The notes: generated from the sequence alone by a model not told the origin. 64,000 nt of DNA from Paraescarpia echinospica (GCA_020002185.1 CM034541.1:32366861-32430860), one strand, 5' to 3'; numbered from the stretch's first letter, positions 45,559 through 55,439 are shown. Program-made: numbers and translations.

Positions 45559-48500
45559 ACACACCAATACAATGCCACAGACAATAGCTAAATAAACTTT
45601 GTGGTGTCTATGTTGTGTAAGCAACACGTAAGAGCTGAGTATTTAAGTCGTTTAAGTCACATAGCCAAATATTTCGTCATCTTCATTGGAAGTGCATGCT
45701 ACACTCCTAAGCGAAAATCGAGAGGTTATGTTGCCGTATTCGCTACGAGATGGCGGCGAACATAAAAGTCATTGTTTGTAGGTGAACGCAACTCTCGAAT
45801 AGCTCATTGTTCGTGGAGCAGGTCGGTGGTGTTAGCTGGTGTTAATCTGTGTTGAACAAGAAACACCAGTAGCAGATTATCGTCATGAATGGGTTGCATC
45901 ACTGGAAGCCAGGACATATTCTGAGTGCCGTTGTGATGTGGATCCATTTGTGACAGCGGAATACCAACCGGGCAGCAGCATCTTGTACTGGTTGCAGCTT
46001 CTTGATCGAGGATGCCATGTTGGAGACATAGTCAATTGTCGATATAACGTGTGGGTAGATTAGACGGACTGAAACTTTCTGTGACAAGCACGATCGCATC
46101 GCCGCAATATTCGTCGGTTTACTTGACGTGCGATCACTGCCACAGCTGGGTAGATTTTGCATTGTCCGGCAGTGGGAAGTCATGGGCAGAAACCATGGAG
46201 GAAGGATTCACCTTTCAGTGCATTGGGTGTTGGAAGGTGGAGTGTCTGCAGAAGGAGATAGTTAGGTTGACAGATATTGTGAAGGGAATGGAGATGGGAA
46301 TTAGCAAGGAGGCAGGTCGAGTGGAGAGAGACGTCAGGGAGACAGGAGAGAATACTGCAAGACTGATGGAAAATAGCAGTGGCAAGAAAACTGAGAAGAG
46401 GAGATTGAGAGGACGGAAGGTGATTGGAGGGGAAGAAATTGGAAAATCGACAACAGAAACGTGACAAGCGTGAAGGTGACAGGGAAGAAAGTGACCGTAG
46501 AGAAGGAGGGAGGGAAGATGGGACGGGAGAGGAGAGAAGAAAATGAGATGGGACGAAAGAAGAGGGACGAAAGGAAGTGAGAGCAAATATGACAGAAGAA
46601 AAGTCGATAAAAGAGACGCTGACAGGAGGAAAAGTGACAAGAGAAAAAGCGACAGGAAAGAATGGATCGGAAGAGAATGTGACAGGAGAGAAGACGACAG
46701 GGGGAAAAGACAACAACCAGACAGATGCAAACCGAAGAACGAGCTATTCTAAGGCAGTGATTGAGGGGGCAATGAGGAAAGAGAGGGTGTTTATGGGCGA
46801 CTCTGTTATGAGAAAGACGGACAAGACACTGAGCGAGGGGAAGGACGTCGTTGTTTGTCTACCGGGGGCTAGGATTGAACATGTGACTGACAGGGTAGAG
46901 AAGGTATTGGGACATGGCAAGGGAGGGTCTATACTGGTACATGTAGAAACAAATAATGCACACAGGGAGGGAACAACTGCGATAGTACAGAAGTATATAC
47001 AGTTAGTGAGGAAGCTAAAGAAGACAAGAGTTGAACAGGTTATTCTGTCAGGAATTTTGCCAGTAATGGGAGGAAGGGGGGCAACGTATAGAAACTGCAA
47101 GAGGATGACGATCAACGCACTAGTTGAGTAGATGTGTGAAGAAGGGGGGTGGGATACTTTGTTGGGAGGGAAGATATGTACATGAGAGATGGCCTCCATC
47201 TTAGTGGAAAGCGGCAGCAGTTTTCTCAAAGAACCTGCTGCGATCTGTTGACAGTGGGACAGGTTGCATCTATTTAAACTAGATTCGCAGGGGGGACTCA
47301 CAGAAAAGCCTGAAAATGGAGGCATAGGTAAAGACAGCACAAATAAATCAGCAAATAACAGTCTGGAAAACGCTTCTGAAGCTGGATATAAATGTGTTTG
47401 TTTAAAAGCAAGGAGTATAGTAAACAAAAAAATGAACTAAACATTATGGTAGAAGATATTGACCCTCATATAATACGTATAACCGAATCCTGGTCCACCA
47501 CCGATATATCAGATGCTGAATTGGGACTGACAGGATATGTAATGTTTAGAAAAGATAGAATAGGAAGAAAGGGAGGTGGAGTTATTTTATATATTAAAGA
47601 ATCTATCCAGGCTTATGAAATAAAATTAGAAAGAGAAGCAGATTACGAAGAAGCTGTTTGATGTAACACAGCTACAGGAAACTCAACGTTAACAGTTTGG
47701 TTAGTTTATCGAAGTCCAAACATAAGCATAGAAGAGAATAAACAAATACAAAACGCTATAAGGGAAGTAAGCAAACGGGACTGTATCATTATGGGGGATT
47801 TTAACCACGGGCATATACAATGGAAATCTCTACAGAGTATGGGGAGTGAGGACCACAAGTTTTTAGTTCAAGATACTTTCCTTTCTCAACAAGTGCTAGA
47901 ACCAACCAGGGGTGAGAATGTGTTAGACATAATTTTGTCCTCACAGAATGAATTAGTTGACAATGTCAAGATATGTGAGCCACTGGGGAATAGCGATCAC
48001 AATCAGATACATTTTACCATCAAAGTAAAATCAGAAAGGAATAGTAAAAAGCAGTTTAGGAGAACTTTCCACAAATGAAGGTATAAGGACATGAGGAAAT
48101 ATTTAGCAAAGATAGACTGGAATAACACACTGAAAAATAAGACGGCAACAGAATGTTGGAATATATTAAAGAGTGAAATTAAGTGCATAGTCTATAAATG
48201 TGTACCCTTCAAAAAACAAGGGAAACGGGCCAAAAAGAAACACTTATCGAAAGACGCCATTAGAAAAATTAAGTATAAACAAATGATGTGGAAGTCATAT
48301 AGATGTATTGGAAATGATGAAGACTACAACAGTTATAAAGAAGCACTTAACCAAGCTACAGCTGAAATTTGAAATTCAAAGAGAAGCTATGAACAACAAT
48401 TAGGTAGTAATATAAAACATGACAGCAAGAGTTTTTATGCGTATGTTCGAAGCAAACAGAAAGTTCAAGATAAGGTCGGTCCTCTAGAAGATAGTGCTGG

Positions 48501-51500
48501 AAATATAATATCAGAGAGATTCTTAATGGCAGAAGACCCGAATGAGTACTTTAGTTCAGTGTTTACCAGAGAAGATATTAGTTCACTGCCAGTACCAGAG
48601 GCTAAGTTCAAGGGGGCAGATTCAGACTATTTAGGACAATTAATTGTAACCCCGGAAATGGTAGCTAAGAAAATAAGGGCTATGAAGGATAATAAATCAT
48701 CACCTGGAGTGGATGGGATTCCGCCCAAACTACTATTGGAAATTGTAGAATAAATTAGCGTACCGCTTGCAACAGTTATCAATTTGTCATTAGAAGAGGG
48801 AATGGTTCCTTTAGAATGGAAAGAGGCAAACATTATAGCGTTATTTAAAAAAGGTTCGAGAAACAAGTCAGAGAACTATAGACCAGTGAGTTTAACGTCA
48901 GTTATTAGAAAGACTAATTAAAGATCACATGGTGGATTTTCTTATTAAACAAAACTTGATATACCCATCTCAACTTGGTTTTTTTAAAGCGAGGTCATGC
49001 TTAACAAATATGTTATGTTTTTTGGAAGACATCACTAAGTGGGTAGATGAGGAATCACCAGTAGATATCGTCTACTTAGATTTTCAAAAAGCTTTCGACA
49101 AAGTACCACATCAAAGATTTCTGCTTAAACTAAAGGCCCACGGCATAGGAAATGGTATAATAAACTGGATAGAACAATGGCTGATTGACAGAAGACAACG
49201 TGCAGTAGTTGATGGGGAGGCTTCAAACCGGAAATCGGTATTGAGTGGGGTACCACAGGGATCTGTATTAGGACCTATATTATTCTTAATATATATCAAC
49301 GATTTGGATGATGAAATAACAAGCAAGGTGTTGAAATTTGCGGATGATCCAAAATGTTTAGAAGGATTAAAAGTGATGGAGATAGACAGCATTTACAAGA
49401 TGATGTTGACAGGTTGATCAAATGGTCTGAAAAGTGGCAAATGCTGTTCAATTTTGGGAAATGTAAATGCCTCCACACAGGACATGGGAACGAAGAGGTA
49501 GATTATACAATGGGGGGGTCCTGTACTAAGTACTACTGTAAAAGAAAAGGACTTAGGGTTAACTATTAGCGGTGATATGAAGGTTTCAGAGCAGTGCGGA
49601 ATTGTAGCTTCAAAGGGAAATCAAATCCTTGGATTAATTAGGCGAAGCATAACGTATAAGGAAAAAGAGCTAATAATACCGCTGTACAAAACAATAGTTA
49701 GGCCTCATTTAGAATATTGTATTCAAGCGTGGAGGCCTTATCACAGGAAGGACATAGATACGCTTGAAAGAGTGCAGAGGAGAGCAACTAAAATTATACC
49801 AAAACTGAGCGATCTTAGTTACGAAAGACGCCTAAAAAAATGCGGTTTAACAACACTAGAGACCAGGAGATTGAGAGGAGATTAGTTAGAAGTGTTTAAA
49901 ATAGTGAATGGTTATGAAAAATGGATATAATTTTTTTTTTTCAGTTAAGAAAGATAGAAGGACTAGAGGACATGAACTTACATTAGCAAACGAGCAGAGT
50001 AGTTTAGATATAAGGCACACGCACATGCAACCGCACACACACACACATATATATATATATATAATATTATATATATATATAGTATATATATAATATACAT
50101 ACATACATGTATGTGCGTGTGTTTGCATGCATGCGTGCGTGCGTGTATCAAATGTATATGAGTAACATTTGTCCTATTTGTTGTCGTTTGGTTTTCAGAA
50201 AGATACTTGATTTCCCGAACTTTCCTGGTTTGCGAGGCATGCGGTTGCAGCTTGCTGGTTGGTCGCCACGTGGACACCGTCTGGTGAGCGATGGTGGCAC
50301 GGCGTATAAACCACTGCTAGACACAACGCTGGAATCATGTGATCACATTTTATGCGGGAACTTGCAACGTTATTTTCAAGTTTGAAAAAAAAATTTATTT
50401 ATATAATTTTTTTTAAGAATAGAATAGAACTCGGTCACAATACATATTTCTGAATATATTTACAATGGATTGCAAAAAACTAATACTGCAGCCGAGGAGA
50501 TCCTCTGGAATCCCCAAGAGGCTTATGTCGACGACCACCTGGTCAATCACCATTATATTAATCAGGTTCCTTATACCATAAAATTACAATGTAACATTTA
50601 AAACCGTACATTCAAAATACACACAAAATTCGGTATTATTAATACATATAATAATAATATATTCTATTTTCGTAATAATTACACATGACAATATTATCAG
50701 TGCACACATGAACGCGTTCAAATACTATTTATACGTATTACATATAGTAATTCAATTGAAATCATTATTCCATTTCGTTCCAGTCATTCATCCACAACAA
50801 TAACCTGTTTACTCAATCTGCGCCCGATTCGAACGCTATACAATTGACAGGGACAGGACAACCTGAACAGATCTTTAATGGGTATGCTGACTGGTTATAC
50901 GAAGGTAAGGTTTATGGTAATCATCACAATACTTTCTAGGTTTATAATAATAGAAAACTAACATTAGGACAGAACTGGCAAACTCGATAAGGTCGCGTAG
51001 TTCATGGGTGCTGGACAGAAACGTGTGAGGGGCTAAACAGTAACGGGGTCAGCCCACTGTTGGTTTTCCCATAGGTGACCATGTTAACGTTTTGTTTGAT
51101 TATAAGAAAACGTGACCTATAAAATGTCTTAAACTTCTCACCTGCTGTTGTCATCATCACATTGACATGCCAATAGATTTTAACACAAAATTGCATACTT
51201 CCAGCTCTCGTAAAATGCCTGTATGTGTGACACCCGTCAATATTTACAAATGCCGGCAAGAATTACTCCGCAAACAGGTCACACTGGCACATTGCTGCCA
51301 AATATCCTTCCGCTTATTCAAATCATCTAGAAATCCACCATTTTATAGTCAACACCTTCTACAATCACACATGAAAATCTCCATATTCAAATGCACTTAT
51401 GTCACAGCATGTGGATTTTGTAAAAAATCATTTCTTAAAAATACGCTGCATTTTTCTTCGTGTGCAACGGACAGGAAGTCTGACTAGAACATGACCCCTA

Positions 51501-52984
51501 ACACCAGTGTGCATGGTGCTAGACGTGTGGGGTTGCCAGTCCATCATTCGTGTGTCGCTATCTTTTCTATAATTTACGATATGTGGCTTTGAATAGGTGT
51601 AGACTTATATTGTAACTGCTGGTGTTAAGTAGACGGAGAATGACCCAATGTGTTAATAAGACTCGTGCATCTTGTTTACAGAGGAAATACTGTTGCAATC
51701 GTCGGCCCACTGGTGGTCGCCAGATGGCCCTCTCGTTTGCTATGCCGTCTTCAACGACACCCACGTTCCGCACGTCAAGTTTCCTTACTATGGACCAAGT
51801 AGCGACGTATACGGACACTTGGTTGACATTGCTTACCCGAAGGTAGTACGCAACTGTCGAGTCACGAGTATCTAAATATCTCCGGTAGTTTGTTCTGTTA
51901 ACACCATTTGTGCGATAAATCGTGAGTTGCTGGATATAATATTGATAGTTGGACTTTAAATATGTAAGAGGTCGTACACAATTTTCGATATTTACCAAAT
52001 TGCACAGACATTTTAAGACCACGCTCCTTCCCAATCAGTTGGCGTGAACTCTTAGCGAGGCGTGCACTCTTAACCAGGCGTGCACTCTCCATTTCATTGC
52101 GGAGACCGTCTCGAAGTTGGTTATACACAAAACAAGTTACCCTGAGAGAATGGCTTGCACAAAATGAACATGACATTCGGCAACATTTATCAACCTTTTC
52201 GACGCAGACAAAGCAGTTGCTGATAATGTTGTGTTGTACATATGTTTCCCGACAATATAGACGTGGTCTTTGCTCATGCCAATGTTGACGCTACCGTTGG
52301 TGATGGCAATGATGACGTGTCCTTAGGCAGGCGACCTCACCCCGGGACATAACACACGCGTTACGTTGTACATGAAAGACACATCTGATGTCAAGTCACC
52401 GCACGTCAAACTTGAGCCACCGGGAATATTGGCACTTCGGTGAGTACAAAGTCCTGTGGATTTGTCGACGTCACATTCAACTCATTAGGTCGTCACACTG
52501 CACAGGTCTGTTCATTTGATGTATTGGAAGTTCATTGCTATATTTACCAAGTTCACTGGAAATTGTATCCTTATTCTTTTTCTGCTCATAATTCTAGCAG
52601 CCAGGCAGGCAGGCAGGTAGGCAGGCAAGCAGGATGGCTGGCACGCAGACGAACAGGCAAACAAATGAAGACCATTCAGTTCTATAATTTACTTGATACC
52701 CTTTTAATAGGTGCACTCAGCAGCTTTGAATATTGTAGCAAGATATTTTGTTTAATGTACCGGATATTTCAATACATTTTGTTGATAGATTATCTGTTTG
52801 ATTGATCTATCTCGATTGACTGACTGGCTGATTGATTGACTGAAGTGGTTGTTACCGCAGAGACCACTACTTAACGCAGGTAGTATGGCGGGACGCCAGT
52901 CACGTGACTGTGGAATGGACGACCCGAATACAGAATGAGACCTTCACCTGCATCTATGACGTAGCTACAGGACAGTACATACAG
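36454..52984 (+). CDS. Dipeptidyl peptidase 4/6/10-like (S9B family) membrane protein, 5' ten exons
   Basis: Ten exons join in phase to 363 codons without a stop: 36454-36628, 39239-39325, 40022-40119, 40550-40624, 45121-45170, 50199-50283, 50784-50904, 51682-51842, 52327-52439, 52861-52984. Residues 1-25 are a cytoplasmic tail and 26-48 a hydrophobic signal anchor (type II). Propeller hallmarks follow: GWSPRGHRL, DWLYEEE (residues 226-232, the Glu-Glu site that binds substrate N-termini in active members), AHWWSPDG, YPKAG. S9B members cut X-Pro dipeptides (DPP4, FAP) or are inactive potassium-channel partners (DPP6, DPP10). The C-terminal hydrolase with the catalytic Ser lies outside the window, so activity cannot be judged. 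All introns are GT-AG; the larger ones have been expanded by LINE insertions. Confidence 0.9.
36596..36900 (+). repeat. Minisatellite spanning the exon 1 splice donor
   Basis: About 11 units of 25-26 bp resembling GTGAGTAGTAACACCGCGAA plus CACAC. GTGAGT recurs at 36629, 36728, 36753, 36778, 36828 and 36853. Reading past the first donor meets TAG at once. Confidence 0.8.
37310..37530 (+). repeat. Degenerate tandem repeat in intron 1
   Basis: About four units around TAGCCGATGTGTTTATTCTA followed by CCACGCTTAAG. Confidence 0.65.
37795..38700 (+). pseudogene. Decayed LINE reverse transcriptase in intron 1
   Basis: The translation of several frames gives LLDFTKAFDLINDNRITRK, then SNGGVPQETL (the RT GVPQG block), a ruined YxDD region (IEYVADNTSF) and C-terminal motifs (LGYARPVQHNNLQKY). 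Stops are numerous. The family differs from the CR1 copies. Clade not assigned. Confidence 0.6.
38716..39186 (+). repeat. 66-bp tandem array, about 7 copies
   Basis: The unit starts TTTTATTTGTATTACCTTGG and copies are almost identical (one has AAAATGAAG for AATGTGAAG). It lies 50 bp before the exon 2 acceptor. Because 66 is a multiple of 3, the minus strand shows a 249-codon frame of 22-residue repeats, which I regard as spurious. Confidence 0.9.
39239..39325 (+). CDS. Peptidase exon 2
   Basis: Acceptor TTGCAG, donor AAAG|GTAAGT. Encodes FIFDDIFDSNFQPKPFIVHW, matching the start of the S9B propeller. Phase 1 at both ends. An alternative acceptor at 39192 runs into TGA. Confidence 0.88.
39410..39690 (+). 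pseudogene. CR1-like LINE remnant in intron 2
   Basis: Reads INPSQHGFLKTRECLINILC (RT block before the palm) and then, after a large deletion, a C-terminal-like CADMF...NKIDKY. A shorter and more diverged relative of the CR1 copies. Confidence 0.5.
39800..40021 (+). repeat. Tandem decayed copies of the exon 3 start
   Basis: Four segments resembling GTNGACGGCTACACGTACAA followed by AGACAGT occur near 39810, 39867, 39923 and 39964, in front of the real exon 3 start (GTCGACGGTTACACGTACAA from 40024). Spacing is about 45-60 bp. Confidence 0.65.
40022..40119 (+). CDS. Peptidase exon 3
   Basis: Acceptor ATTGTAG, donor TTT|GTATGT. Encodes DVDGYTYKDNNDAIVFYDVS, a propeller blade strand. Starts phase 1, ends phase 0. 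Confidence 0.88.
40550..40624 (+). CDS. Peptidase exon 4
   Basis: Acceptor GATTTCAG, donor CAGA|GTAAGG. Encodes ASMFYVSDDLKFVLLARDIV, the family's SxDxKFVLLxxD block. Phase 0 both ends. Intron 4 that follows carries the CR1 copy C. Confidence 0.9.
40873..41148 (-). pseudogene. CR1 ORF2 C-terminus, copy C (after frameshift)
   Basis: Continues the RT C-terminal region (RGDQIEVFKILKGYENIDRN to NRLPADCVGASS and FKNKIDTYLRRAGY) in a frame shifted by one base relative to 41169-41663. The other copies show the two pieces are one protein. Confidence 0.85.
41169..43769 (-). pseudogene. CR1 ORF2: endonuclease and reverse transcriptase, copy C
   Basis: One frame from 43769 to 41169, interrupted by a single TAA at about 41661-41663. 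The APE-type endonuclease has CVCLNARSIVNK, IIGITESWTTTD, IMGDFNHGHIQW and GSSDHNQIHF. RT has [49 protein letters not shown] and the catalytic FADDT. The stop lies one codon after FADDT where other copies have Lys. The frame is -1 to ORF1 and overlaps its end. No ATG precedes the first endonuclease motif, so translation by -1 frameshifting on the heptamer at 43754-43760 is likely. It nicks target DNA and primes reverse transcription. Confidence 0.92.
43751..43760 (-). promoter_or_regulatory. Putative -1 ribosomal frameshift site between CR1 ORF1 and ORF2
   Basis: In ORF1 frame the bases read U UUA AAC then UAG. Slipping back one base gives UUU AAA CUA, the ORF2 frame. The same heptamer and stop position occur in copies B (25950-25959) and D (47273-47282). 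Confidence 0.6.
43751..44773 (-). pseudogene. CR1 ORF1 with SGNH-hydrolase domain, copy C
   Basis: 340 open codons after an upstream TAG (near 44790) that corresponds to CAG in copy D, so the true start is further 5', near 44845. A Lys/Glu/Gly-rich linker with many EK(V/A)TGKK-like repeats is followed by an SGNH (GDSL-type) esterase: VFMGDSIMRKTD (catalytic Ser block), LVHVGTNNADREGT, and RDGLHLSGKGA (Asp-His block). Esterase domains in CR1 ORF1 proteins are established. Their substrate is unclear, with membrane or RNP association suggested. Ends CIYLN, stop TAG. Confidence 0.9.
45121..45170 (+). CDS. Peptidase exon 5
   Basis: Acceptor TTTCTTTCAG, donor CACCA|GTAAGT. Encodes KWRYSFSAKYQIYSRH, the family's W-R-x-S-x-x-A-x-Y block. 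Starts phase 0, ends phase 2. Confidence 0.9.
45213..45490 (+). pseudogene. LINE C-terminal fragment (RTE/jockey-like type) in intron 5
   Basis: Reads ILRISYKDHVTNEDVRNKI, AIGPYKDLLTTVKKRKLEWY and GHVSRSSGLAKTILQGSV, then shifts frame to RGRRRSRQKKKKRWEDPSK. This is the conserved C-terminal end of a LINE family found widely in marine animals. It ends in a (CA)n tract. Confidence 0.6.
45503..45566 (+). repeat. (CA)n microsatellite
   Basis: About 30 CA dinucleotides with two CATA interruptions, at the end of the LINE fragment. Confidence 0.9.
45880..46100 (-). pseudogene. L2/CR1-like RT C-terminal remnant
   Basis: On the minus strand the translation YPHVISTIDYVSNMASS.. and KKLQPVQDAAARLVFRCHKW and HITTALRI matches the LDYCNSLL / LQRVQNAAARLV / HITPxLxxLHWLP region of L2-type RTs. 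Short and degraded. Confidence 0.55.
46111..47282 (+). pseudogene. CR1 ORF1, copy D (PHD-like finger, linker, esterase)
   Basis: The N-terminal part shows a Cys-rich finger: CDHCHSW, then GFTFQCIGC and a hydrophobic/acidic helix (KVECLQKEIVRLTDIVKG). The spacing suggests a PHD/RING-type zinc fold, as in other CR1 ORF1 proteins. The frame changes at about 46464, and the Lys-rich linker and esterase (VFMGDSVMRKTD, then LVHVETNNAHREG with Gly to Glu in block III) continue at 46577-47131. TAG at 47130 and deletions follow. The frameshift heptamer remains at 47273-47279. Confidence 0.8.
47270..49885 (+). pseudogene. CR1 ORF2, copy D (broken)
   Basis: Endonuclease pieces at 47392-48078 (ESWSTTD, GDFNHGHIQW, NSDHNQIHF) and RT pieces at 48526-49417 ([51 protein letters not shown]) are followed by thumb-region pieces in shifted frames to 49885. 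At least five stops or frame changes. Confidence 0.85.
50036..50105 (+). repeat. (CA)n/(TA)n microsatellite
   Basis: CACACA followed by long TATATA runs at the truncated 3' end of CR1 copy D. Confidence 0.85.
50199..50283 (+). CDS. Peptidase exon 6
   Basis: Acceptor GGTTTTCAG, donor CTG|GTGAGC. Encodes LDFPNFPGLRGMRLQLAGWS then PRGHRL, the WSPxGHxLxxV block. Starts phase 2, ends phase 0. Confidence 0.9.
50284..50783. other. Intron 6, no feature recognised
   Basis: AT-rich intron. Part of it (50400-50580) may be an old repeat but could not be assigned. Confidence 0.5.
50784..50904 (+). CDS. Peptidase exon 7
   Basis: Acceptor CGTTCCAG, donor GAAG|GTAAGG. Encodes SFIHNNNLFTQ (N-N-L/I-Y block) and IFNGYADWLYE, the family's NGxxDWxYEEE motif. 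Starts phase 0, ends phase 1 inside the Glu run. Confidence 0.92.
51005..51490 (-). repeat. Dispersed repeat X, copy 2 (intron 7)
   Basis: Reverse complement aligns with 21040-21470 over roughly 400 bp, including TATTGACGGGTGTCA, CATACAGGCATTTTA and ACAAAACGTTAACATGGTCA. Both copies lack coding potential. Confidence 0.65.
51682..51842 (+). CDS. Peptidase exon 8
   Basis: Acceptor TTGTTTACAG, donor AAG|GTAGTA (weak). Completes the EEE run and encodes SSAHWWSPDG, FNDTHVPHVKFP and IAYPK, all strong S9B blocks. Starts phase 1, ends phase 0. Confidence 0.92.
52327..52439 (+). CDS. Peptidase exon 9
   Basis: Acceptor GTCCTTAG (short pyrimidine run), donor CTTCG|GTGAGT. Encodes AGDLTPGHNTRVTLYMKDTS, continuing YPK|AG from exon 8. 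Ends phase 2. Confidence 0.88.
52601..52632 (+). repeat. (GCAG)n short microsatellite in intron 9
   Basis: About seven units of CAGG/CAAG with interruptions. Confidence 0.7.
52861..52984 (+). CDS. Peptidase exon 10
   Basis: Acceptor GTTACCGCAG after a GATT/GACT-rich stretch, donor CAG|GTATCA. Encodes DHYLTQVVWRDASHVTVEWT then NETFTCIYDVATGQYIQ, the family's W.....v...W.nR.Q region. Ends phase 0. No further exon was recognised downstream in the window. Confidence 0.9.
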
Positions 52985-53135
52985 GTATCACTAATAATAA
53001 TAATAAGATAACTTCTATTGCGACTAAATCCTTGAAAACCAAGTTCAGAGGCGCATCAAAACAAAAGGATTGGTCAATCTCAAAATCCATAAGTAGTTTT
53101 CCAGATGTCAACAGATGGGTCAAGGAGCTAGGGAG

Positions 53136-54071
53136 TTACGGTGGATAAGCAAGGTTGTAGAGATACGTTTTTAAATGACGACGGAATTTTGTAATATTTT
53201 CAACTGATCTAACACTAAGAGGGAGCATATTCCAAAGAATTGGTGCAGCAACAGAAAAAGCCCTAGTTCCAATGTTAGCGTTGACTCTAGGAACAAAAAG
53301 TAGGTCTGAACTAGATGATCGAAGCTGGATAGGTTTTCTTACAGGAGTAAGCAATGAATATAAATAAGATTGTTGCTTACTGGACGGTGCCTGGTATGTA
53401 ATGGTACAGATCTTAAATAGTATACGATATCGTACAGGAAGCCAATGCAAAGACTTCAAAAGTGGTACAGAACGAGAAAAACGAGGAGATCTTGTAACTA
53501 CTCTTGCCAGACAATTTTGGACGCGCTGAAGTTTTGTGATATCCTTGCTAGCGATACTATAAAAGAGAGAATTGCAATAGTCAAGTATGCTGCTAACAAG
53601 CGCTGTTGCAATAGTCGTAGCAACCGAAAATGACATATACCGGCGAATATGGCGAAGATCACGAATATGATAAAAACAGCAGCGACATGTTTGAGATATG
53701 TGTTGTCGGAAATTGAAGTTACTACTGAAGATCACTCCTAGATTCCGCACCGAGGTTGCTGGCGTGATATACTGATTCAAAATACGTGTAGGGAAAAAAG
53801 CATCCAGTTTACTACGCTGCATTGGAGTACCAATAATGATCAATTCAGTTTTATTTGTATTTAATTTCAACTTGATGTCAGTCATCCAGTGGAAGATATC
53901 TTGAAGGCAATCACTAAGTTGGTTAAGGGAGCGATTTGTATCTGGGGTAGCCAATGAAATGTAGATCTGAGTATCATCAGCATAAAGGTGATGATCCAAG
54001 TTATGTCTTCGTATAACAGAGCTTAGTGGCGTGGTGTGGAGAGTAAAAAGCAAAGGACTTAATTGACACAT
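53136..54071 (-). pseudogene. L2-like RT, YADD block to C-terminus (E1)
   Basis: 311 open codons containing [16 protein letters not shown] (catalytic block), [73 protein letters not shown] and the ending [14 protein letters not shown]. This is the second half of an L2/CR1-superfamily RT. The first half is deleted, so it is inactive. Confidence 0.88.
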
Positions 54072-55420
54072 GATCAGGTAGCGATGGAGCAGGCCGTCTG
54101 TGTAGAATGTTATTGATGTAGTTCCATAACTGACGCGGATTATCAGACTTATTTATGACCATATTTGTAAAATAATCTGATTTAGCTTTAGCCATCTGTC
54201 TGTTACAGGGGTGACATTGCTTAGAATAGCGCTATCTATCTAATGGCGAGCGTGATTTGCGCCATACACGCTCTAAATAACGACGACGCCTTTTAGATAG
54301 TATAATTTCGGAAGTCATCCATGGAGCCGGTGGCCTTTCTGACACCCATTTGGATTTTATAGGTGCAGGTTTGTAAATGAATGCAATGAGTACTTGACAG
54401 TACTGTATATAAGTCAGATATATGTTTTTTTATCTGTGATAAGGTCAGATATAAGGATATCAGCCATTAAAGCTGTAATGTAAATCCTATGAATGGCTCT
54501 GTAAGACACATTGTGTTTCGACTCTAATGGGGTTATAAAAACGTTAACATTAGCAATGACAGTATGGTGGTCTGATAACCCATTTGAAACAGTAGGTGAT
54601 TGGATATTATTACAAGTTGAACGGGTTATCAAGAGGTCAAGCCAATGGCCATGTATATGTGTCGAAAAGGTAACATGTTGTTTCAAATCAAATGATGTCA
54701 GAATATCATCAAACGTTGTTGTAGTTGTAGAAGGTGTATCCAAATGTAGATGATTAAAATCACCAAGAATGCAAAATTCTAAATGATAACTGCCAGATTT
54801 TCCAATATATCTTGAAAGTCTTCAAAGAAATGTGTCATGGAGGGCGATAAATACAAACAAAGTATACGGAGAAAGAAGAATCTGAAATTTCAGCACAGAT
54901 GGACTCAAAACTGGGGTATTCAGGGTTAGAATGCAATTTTACTTTGAAATGCTGTGATATAAGAAAACCAACACCACCTCCACGGCCAACTAAACGTGGT
55001 CGATGGTGAAAGGTGTAACCAGAAGGAGGGGGAAACGTCAGCAATGCATGCAGGTGTATCATGTGGTCTGAGCCAGGTCCCAGTTACAGCAAGAATGTTT
55101 ATTTTCTTTTAAATTAGTCAATCACAAACTGAAGCTGTCTTATCTGGTACAGATCGAACGTTTGTAATGGCCCCGCGAATGTTTCGTCTAACACCTGGCC
55201 TAGGATTGAGACTTACATCTCCTGCTAGTAGTAAAATTATTGCTAATTTCAACGTTGGCGTACAGCGGGGGATTGGCAGTAACTTCCTATTATAACAAAC
55301 ATGAAGGCAAGGCAGGCTATGCAAAATTGAAATAGAATGATGGATTGTAGTGTGATTAGGAAAAAGCACATTAAAATGATTAGATGTCAACGGTTTGCAT
55401 AAAACAAAATCAGAAAACAC
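54072..55420 (-). pseudogene. L2-like N-terminal region, 2A-like motif and endonuclease (E1)
   Basis: The frame 55420-55118 contains LLLAGDVSLNPRP (55196-55235), a 2A-like motif with Arg for the essential Gly, directly before the endonuclease start ITNVRSVPDKTA. Endonuclease pieces follow in other frames: GRGGGVGFLISQ (54835-55062), then HWLDLLITRST and SDHHTVIANV (54414-54743). A linker [20 protein letters not shown] and QLWNYINN (54195-54071) precedes the deleted RT. Several frameshifts. Confidence 0.8.
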
Positions 55421-55439
55421 CCAATAAGAATAATGGTGA

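Larger units (their letters stand above)
46110..50020 (+). mobile_element. CR1-like retrotransposon, copy D (decayed, 3'-truncated)
   Basis: Lies in intron 5. It keeps the longest 5' end in the window and all domains through the RT, but ends about 50018 in a (CA)n/(TA)n tract before the C-terminal codons and 3' UTR. Several stops and frameshifts. Confidence 0.9.

Noticed and set aside
45839..46063. 74-codon plus-strand open frame
   Set aside because: The minus strand of the same stretch matches an L2-type RT remnant, which explains the openness.
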